Assembly (NCBI GenBank): GCA_965262665.1
Contig: CBDHFR010000004.1
Span: 3,844,001 to 3,908,000 of the forward strand
Direction of reading: 5' to 3'
DNA: 64,000 nt
Source: CBDBND01 sp965262665
GTDB lineage: Bacteria > Pseudomonadota > Alphaproteobacteria > Rhodospirillales > Rhodospirillaceae
Part shown: piece after piece, positions 61,407-64,000 of the stretch
Layout of the letters: the number at the start of each line of letters is the position of its first letter
Numbering within the stretch: the first letter of the stretch is position 1
Program-made: the position numbers and the translations under genes
The notes under the pieces: generated by a model
Told to the model about the DNA's origin: nothing
What the model saw: only the letters and a program-made list of their open reading frames with translations
The model's database searches: none

Positions 61407-64000
61407 ATGAAACAGTATAAATATCTGACGCGTTTGTGTGTAGCACTTGTGCTTGCAAGTTATACGGTGACAGACACTACAGCCTTCGCACAGGATACCC
61501 CGGCATCTGGTGAGGTTTATATTGAAGAGATCATCATCACAGGCACGCGCGCTAGGGCACGATCGGTCCAAGATTCACCTGCACCGATAGACGTTATTTC
61601 CGCTGATGATTTAGTCAACCAGGGCGATAGCGATCTCGGCAACCTGATTCGCAACGTGGTTCCGTCCTTTAACATCAACACACAACCCATCAGTGACGCG
61701 GGCACCATTGTTCGGCCCGGCAACCTCCGGGGGCTGTCACCCGATCATATTTTGGTCCTTGTGAACGGTAAGCGGCGCCACCGTGCCAGTATTATCACAT
61801 GGATAGGAAACGGCATCGCGGACGGATCACAGGGCCCTGATCTTGCATCCATTCCCGCCATCGCCCTGAAGCGGCTTGAAGTGTTGCGTGACGGTGCTGC
61901 GGCTCAGTACGGCAGTGACGCCATCGCCGGCGTCATGAACTTCATCCTGAAAGACGCTAATGAAGGTGCCACGTTTGAAGCACGCTACGGGGAGACCTCC
62001 GAGGGAGACGGGGCAATGTACCGTATTGCCGCCAACGTGGGTCTGCCTCTTACCTCTTCCGGCTTTGTCAACCTGAGCCTTGAATACGGAGAGACCGATC
62101 CCACCTTTCGCAGCATTCAGAGGAATGATGCCCAGGCCCTGATCGACGAAAGCAATAACCTCATGCCTACGGGGCTGGGAGCGCTAAGCAACTACCTGAG
62201 CGAACGGGGCCAGGCCGTGCCCGTGCCGGCGATGATCTGGGGCGCGCCAATCGTTGATAATGACCTTAAGCTATGGGCCAATCTTGGGTTGGAGCTTGGC
62301 GATAACAATTACCTCTATTCATACGGCAACTATTTGTCGAAAAAAGTGGATGGCGGTTTCTACTATCGGAATCCCAACACCCGTAGCGGGGTATACAAAA
62401 CCACGAACGCCGATGGTCAGGATATCCTGTTGGTCGGCGACCTGACACAGGACCGTTCAGCCGGTTGTCCTGAAGTAAGAGTGACGGGCGGCGGTCTCGT
62501 ACATGCGGAGGACCGTGGGAAATGGAACCAAATTTTAGGAGATGACAACTGCTTCACCTTGCAGAAACTGTTGCCCGGCGGCTTTACGCCGCGTTTTGGC
62601 GGAGACGTTGAGGATGTTTCCCTGGTTGCCGGTGTGGAAGGTGAAACCGGCAGCGGCGAGTTACGTTGGGACCTCAGCGCAAGTTACGGCAAGAACGAGG
62701 TGGACTTCTTCATCTACAACACGGTGAACGCATCCCTCGGACCGGACACGCCGCTGTCTTTTGACCCCGGCGCATACATACAGGAAGACATGAACCTCAA
62801 TGCTGATCTTGGTTACTCTCCCACGGAGACCGTTAATATCGCCGTCGGCTACGAATACCGCAGAGAAGAATTTGAGATTGGCATTGGCGAGCAGGCCTCC
62901 TGGGAAGATGGCCCCCTGGCGGTTCAGGGTTTCACGCCGGCCTCAAACGGCTTCTCTGGCTTTGGGCCTCGTACCGCTGGCGTATTCTCCCGCTATAACC
63001 ATGCCGTCTATGTTGACGGGGAGTGGGAAGTGACGGACAGCCTGCTGCTAGGTGCGGCGTTGCGTTACGAGGACTTTGAAGACTTTGGCGGCACCACCAA
63101 CTGGAAAGTGGCAGGCAACTGGCGGATGACCGACTCCCTTGGCTTCAGAGCCACCGCCAGCACTGGCTTTAAGGCGCCAACGCCGGGCCAGTCCAATGCT
63201 TTTAATATCTCCACCGTATTTAACCAAAGCCTGGGAGACTTGGTTAATGAGGGAACCATCCCCTCCACCCATCCCCTTGCCGCGCTTTATGGCGGCAATC
63301 CGTTGGAACCTGAAAAGTCCACCAACTTGACCCTTGGCACCTTTTTCAACGTTGACGCGGTGGATGTGACCGTTGACTATTTCAATATCAAAGTTACGGA
63401 CCGCCTGAACTTGTCTACGGAACGGAGGGTGTGCCCCGGTGTCAGACCGGCAAATCCTAATCCCTCCTGTACCGCTTACTTCAGTGATCTTGAAGGTGAA
63501 CTCTTGGCTGAGGCAAGAACCTTGCAGAGCTTCAAGTTTTTCATCAATGATTTTGATACACGAACCCAGGGCGTGGATGTCGTGGCCACCTACCCCATAG
63601 ACTGGGCCGGCGGCACCACCGATATTAGCTTTGGCTTCAATCATACGGAAACCGAGATCATCCGAAGAAACCCGGAGACGGTGGATGATATTCGGGTTAA
63701 GGAAATCCAGGAGGGTTTACCTGAAACACGCTTGAATCTTTCCGCCACCCACAACATGGATAGATGGCGTTTGCTGGGCCGGGTCAGCTACTACAGTGGC
63801 TGGTATGACTCTGAAGACGGCAACAGTTACGGCGGCGAACCCCTGTTTGACCTCGAAACCGGATATAGGATCAACGAGCGAACGGCGTTCACTGCGGGCG
63901 TGCAGAACATTCTTAGCGAGAAAGGCGACAAGAACCCGAAAGCGCGCGACCAAACCGGCAACGTTTATAGCCAGTGGTCGCCGTTCGGGATGAACGGAGC
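61407..64000 (+). CDS. TonB-dependent outer-membrane receptor B, open at the right edge
   Basis: 864 codons without a stop to the window edge. Signal peptide (LTRLCVALVLASYTVTDTTA, cleavage near AFA), TonB-box-like EEIIITGTRARARS, plug (APIDVISADDLVNQGDSDLG, LRGLSPDHILVLVNGKRRHR, LEVLRDGAAAQYGSDAIAGV) and most of the barrel (GFKAPTPGQSNAFNISTVF, FINDFDTRTQGVDVVATYP). The protein is near completion at the edge (NVYSQWSPFG). A close paralogue of receptor A; the plug motifs are almost the same, whereas extracellular-loop segments differ, so the ligands may be related but not identical. No frameshift seen. Confidence 0.92.
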   Translation, partial: MKQYKYLTRLCVALVLASYTVTDTTAFAQDTPASGEVYIEEIIITGTRARARSVQDSPAPIDVISADDLVNQGDSDLGNLIRNVVPSFNINTQPISDAGTIVRPGNLRGLSPDHILVLVNGKRRHRASIITWIGNGIADGSQGPDLASIPAIALKRLEVLRDGAAAQYGSDAIAGVMNFILKDANEGATFEARYGETSEGDGAMYRIAANVGLPLTSSGFVNLSLEYGETDPTFRSIQRNDAQALIDESNNLMPTGLGALSNYLSERGQAVPVPAMIWGAPIVDNDLKLWANLGLELGDNNYLYSYGNYLSKKVDGGFYYRNPNTRSGVYKTTNADGQDILLVGDLTQDRSAGCPEVRVTGGGLVHAEDRGKWNQILGDDNCFTLQKLLPGGFTPRFGGDVEDVSLVAGVEGETGSGELRWDLSASYGKNEVDFFIYNTVNASLGPDTPLSFDPGAYIQEDMNLNADLGYSPTETVNIAVGYEYRREEFEIGIGEQASWEDGPLAVQGFTPASNGFSGFGPRTAGVFSRYNHAVYVDGEWEVTDSLLLGAALRYEDFEDFGGTTNWKVAGNWRMTDSLGFRATASTGFKAPTPGQSNAFNISTVFNQSLGDLVNEGTIPSTHPLAALYGGNPLEPEKSTNLTLGTFFNVDAVDVTVDYFNIKVTDRLNLSTERRVCPGVRPANPNPSCTAYFSDLEGELLAEARTLQSFKFFINDFDTRTQGVDVVATYPIDWAGGTTDISFGFNHTETEIIRRNPETVDDIRVKEIQEGLPETRLNLSATHNMDRWRLLGRVSYYSGWYDSEDGNSYGGEPLFDLETGYRINERTAFTAGVQNILSEKGDKNPKARDQTGNVYSQWSPFGMNG

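Noticed and set aside
1..64000. tRNA or rRNA genes
   Set aside because: No cloverleaf-like segment or conserved rRNA stretch was noticed by eye; a dedicated tRNA scan would settle this.

Overview
The window reads as the chromosome of an alphaproteobacterium whose genome is heavily loaded with insertion sequences (IS). The left end carries a conserved housekeeping run on the + strand: ileS (3' part), lspA, a DUF3035/BamF-type lipoprotein, two M16 peptidase-family proteins, pgi and mutL. A BamF-like lipoprotein next to lspA and paired M16 genes is an alphaproteobacterial arrangement. Genus cannot be told from the sequence alone. The many IS copies, gene fragments and single-base frameshifts suggest a genome undergoing decay or rapid change, or an assembly with residual indel errors.

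Layout. 1-11.4 kb: housekeeping block, with a VOC protein and an unusual membrane-domain/esterase fusion inserted on the minus strand; mutL is cut by an IS630 element. 11.4-31.5 kb: a dense IS graveyard (IS630, IS481, IS5, IS6, IS110, ISAs1 and small non-autonomous repeats) in which a few intact genes sit (GFA protein, SPFH protein, amidohydrolase lipoprotein, NRAMP-like transporter) among fragments of others (methyltransferase, conjugative relaxase, NfeD, BCCT transporter, TetR regulator, frameshifted HNH endonuclease gene). The IS110 element at 28.0-30.1 kb is followed by a 453-bp non-coding segment that is duplicated in tandem, and the same segment recurs without a transposase at 22.6-23.4 kb.

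31.7-48.5 kb: a metabolic island free of IS elements. It has three SAM methyltransferases sharing one unusual architecture, two phytanoyl-CoA-dioxygenase-like Fe(II)/2-oxoglutarate enzymes, two family-5 solute-binding proteins without ABC permeases, a flavin amine oxidase, an MFS transporter, two alpha/beta hydrolases, a LysR regulator and a TonB-dependent receptor. Five of these (TonB receptor, methyltransferase, small protein, PhyH, binding protein) form one minus-strand operon. A reasonable inference is uptake across the outer membrane followed by oxidative and methyl-transfer processing of an unknown small molecule.

48.5-64 kb: an IS256 fragment, a tailed-phage remnant (prohead protease interrupted by a decayed IS21, connector fragment), an IS91-type transposase with a ParB-like partner gene, two large paralogous TonB-dependent receptors (the second runs off the right edge), a second IS5 copy, and fragments of istA, an APC-type permease and ISAs1.

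Several genes (HNH, MFS, LysR, istB, IS630 and ISAs1 transposases) carry apparent one-base indels. Because mutL itself is disrupted here, a mismatch-repair defect is an attractive though unproven explanation. No rRNA, tRNA or CRISPR array was seen.
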